Position numbers and translations under genes: made by a program. Source: CAYYED01 sp964470785 (lineage in GTDB: Bacteria; Patescibacteriota; Minisyncoccia; Minisyncoccales; PEYH01). From it: 20,235 nt of DNA. How positions within the stretch are numbered: position 1 is the stretch's first letter; each line of letters starts with the position of its first letter. A model generated the notes under the pieces. The model saw nothing but the letters and a program-made list of their open reading frames with translations. It made no database searches and was not told the origin of the DNA. Where the stretch lies: contig CAYYED010000044.1 in NCBI GenBank assembly GCA_964470785.1, positions 1 to 20,235 on the forward strand, read 5' to 3'. Positions 18,972-20,235 of this stretch are shown piece by piece.

Positions 18972-20235
18972 ATGAAAAATCTTTATTTTAGTTTTACCGA
19001 GAAAACCAGGGCAAAATTTGTTTTTATCTTTGCCTTGTCTTTACTTGTTTTAGTCCAAAGTTTATTTTCTCCTTTTATTACCGCTTTTTACTGGGATGAT
19101 GACCCGGGGACAGGATGTCCGCCCAATTGTCCGCCTCCCTGTGTGGATGAGTGCGATTACTATGGACAAAAAATTTGTGTAGATTCTACCCATTATAAAA
19201 TATGCGAACCTCATCCTACTCAACCCTGTTTTGTTTGGTCTTCACCGATAAGCTGTGGAACAGGAAAAATTTGCCAAAATGGACAGTGCATTTCCTCTTG
19301 TAGTTGCGGATCTTGGTCTAACTGGCAAAATTTTGGCTGCGGACAGGACAGTTGCTCGGCAGATAAAATGTTACAGAAGAGAACCAGAGATTGTACACCA
19401 TCGGGATGCGCTTCAGAAGTAGAAACCAGGTGCGTTTATAATTCAAGTTGTGTTCCCGTTCCACCCGCACCCACAGGATTATCTTGTAACACAGTATCTA
19501 CCAGTAAAATAAATGTTTCATGGAACTCTGTAAGCACGGCTAATGGCTACAAAGTATATCGCTGTACGGGCACTACTTGCAGTCCGACCAGCTTGGTGCG
19601 CACGCAAACAGGAACCTTTTGGTCAAATATTGGATTAAACTCTGACACTGCTTACCGCTACAGGGTAAAGGCCTACAACAGCGCCGGAGATAGTAATTAC
19701 AGCAACACGGTAACCTGCAAAACAGATGCTCCTATTCCTGATTTGAATGTTACTTGCTCTGCCAATCCTAATCCGGTTCAAGTGAGCCAGACCACAACCT
19801 TTACTGCTTATCCCAGCGGAGGCACGGGTTCTTATAGTTATTCTTGGTCAGGAGATTGTAGTTGCAGTTCTACTAAAACTTGCTCCAAGTCATTTTCTTC
19901 TACCGGCAATTACACAGCTACGGTAACGGTTACTTCAGGAAGCCAAACTAAATCAGCTTCTTGTTCAGTTCAAGTTAATCCTATTCCCTGCAATTGTTCT
20001 TCCTGGTCTTCTTGGCAGAACAAAGGATGCGGAGCAGGCAGCTGTCCGGCTAATCAGATGTATCAGCAAAGAATTAGGACCTGCACTCCTTCGGGATGTG
20101 ACATTGAACAGGAAAACAGATGTGTTGCTCATTCCAGCTGCGCTGCTTCAGGCAATATCTCTTGTTCTTCAACCACGAATAATTCCGTTACTTTAGCGTA
20201 TAATTTCAATAACAGCGCTACCGGACAGGTTTCTT
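18972..20235 (+). CDS. Large Cys-rich secreted surface protein with TSP1-like, FN3 and PKD-like domains (partial)
   Basis: The open frame runs from ATG 18972 past the window edge, with 421 residues visible. A hydrophobic N-terminal segment (about residues 16-36, then SPFITAFYWDDD) should be a signal peptide or anchor. A Cys/Pro-rich segment follows. Two TSP1-like repeats, each with SWSxWQNxGCG, an R-x-R core and CTPSGC, lie at about 109-153 and 340-386. Between them are a fibronectin type III domain (about 164-250, PTGLSC to SNTVTC) and a PKD-like domain (about 256-337, GGTGSYSYSWSGDC to TATVTV). The many Cys suggest disulfide bonds in the extracellular space. Such proteins are likely adhesins or envelope components of CPR; the partner is unknown. 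Confidence 0.85.
   Translation, partial: MKNLYFSFTEKTRAKFVFIFALSLLVLVQSLFSPFITAFYWDDDPGTGCPPNCPPPCVDECDYYGQKICVDSTHYKICEPHPTQPCFVWSSPISCGTGKICQNGQCISSCSCGSWSNWQNFGCGQDSCSADKMLQKRTRDCTPSGCASEVETRCVYNSSCVPVPPAPTGLSCNTVSTSKINVSWNSVSTANGYKVYRCTGTTCSPTSLVRTQTGTFWSNIGLNSDTAYRYRVKAYNSAGDSNYSNTVTCKTDAPIPDLNVTCSANPNPVQVSQTTTFTAYPSGGTGSYSYSWSGDCSCSSTKTCSKSFSSTGNYTATVTVTSGSQTKSASCSVQVNPIPCNCSSWSSWQNKGCGAGSCPANQMYQQRIRTCTPSGCDIEQENRCVAHSSCAASGNISCSSTTNNSVTLAYNFNNSATGQVS

Overview
The window looks like a piece of a Candidatus Patescibacteria (CPR) chromosome, probably of the Parcubacteria type. The reasons are AT-rich genes that mostly lack Shine-Dalgarno (SD) sequences, a streamlined TrmD, the membrane protein plus membrane-anchored ClpC-like pair, a Cys-rich FN3/PKD surface protein, a pilin-like C-terminus with a four-Cys tail, and many short palindromic repeats. 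The assignment is inferred from gene content and style, not from a marker phylogeny. Most stops are TAA, but TAG and TGA also occur, so the standard bacterial code fits.

Layout. 1-222: 41-bp tandem repeats. 262-2505: trmD, tRNA-Tyr, a zinc-ribbon/HTH/endonuclease-like gene with a premature stop, tRNA-Thr plus a tRNA 3' fragment, rpmG and tRNA-Trp. 2502-2736: a cluster of palindromes. 2774-6322: an adaptor/ATPase/permease export operon of the MacAB or YknXYZ type. 6582-8998: a Pcm-like methyltransferase, the MltG transglycosylase and a DJ-1/PfpI protein. 9007-10780: a small coiled-coil protein, then rplJ-rplL behind a promoter, an L10 leader RNA and a terminator-like hairpin. 10807-11160: an 87-bp tandem repeat array. 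11314-12114 (minus): a PP2C-like protein with a C-terminal membrane anchor. 12335-12406: tRNA-Val. 12492-13103 (minus): a small hypothetical gene pair with strong SDs. 13112-13362: a polypurine/polypyrimidine repeat array. 13598-16530: membrane protein plus ClpC-like AAA+ ATPase. 16633-18063: membrane-anchored protein with a pilin-like tail, interrupted by an amber codon. 18200-18808: secreted small protein with its own promoter, SD and hairpin. 18972-end: start of a large Cys-rich surface protein, cut by the window edge.

The main theme is mobile-looking short palindromes and their effect on genes. A 35-bp element (family A) occurs three times. In trmD it is itself split by a 37-bp palindrome, and the composite is exactly 72 bp, adding 24 in-frame codons. 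Beside tRNA-Trp its first four bases are the last four of the tRNA. In the 87-bp array it fills one repeat unit whose siblings give the empty site. A second, polypyrimidine/polypurine family (B) lies in frame inside the methyltransferase gene, between rplJ and rplL, and in an array at 13112-13362. This resembles the Rickettsia palindromic elements that insert into protein genes, but the sequences here are different. Other points of note are a ClpC-like protein with a degenerate first ATPase site and no recognisable ClpP-docking or aromatic pore loop, two genes with single in-frame stops before intact C-termini, promoters that imply leaderless mRNAs, and two self-contained strong-SD modules that differ in style from the rest.
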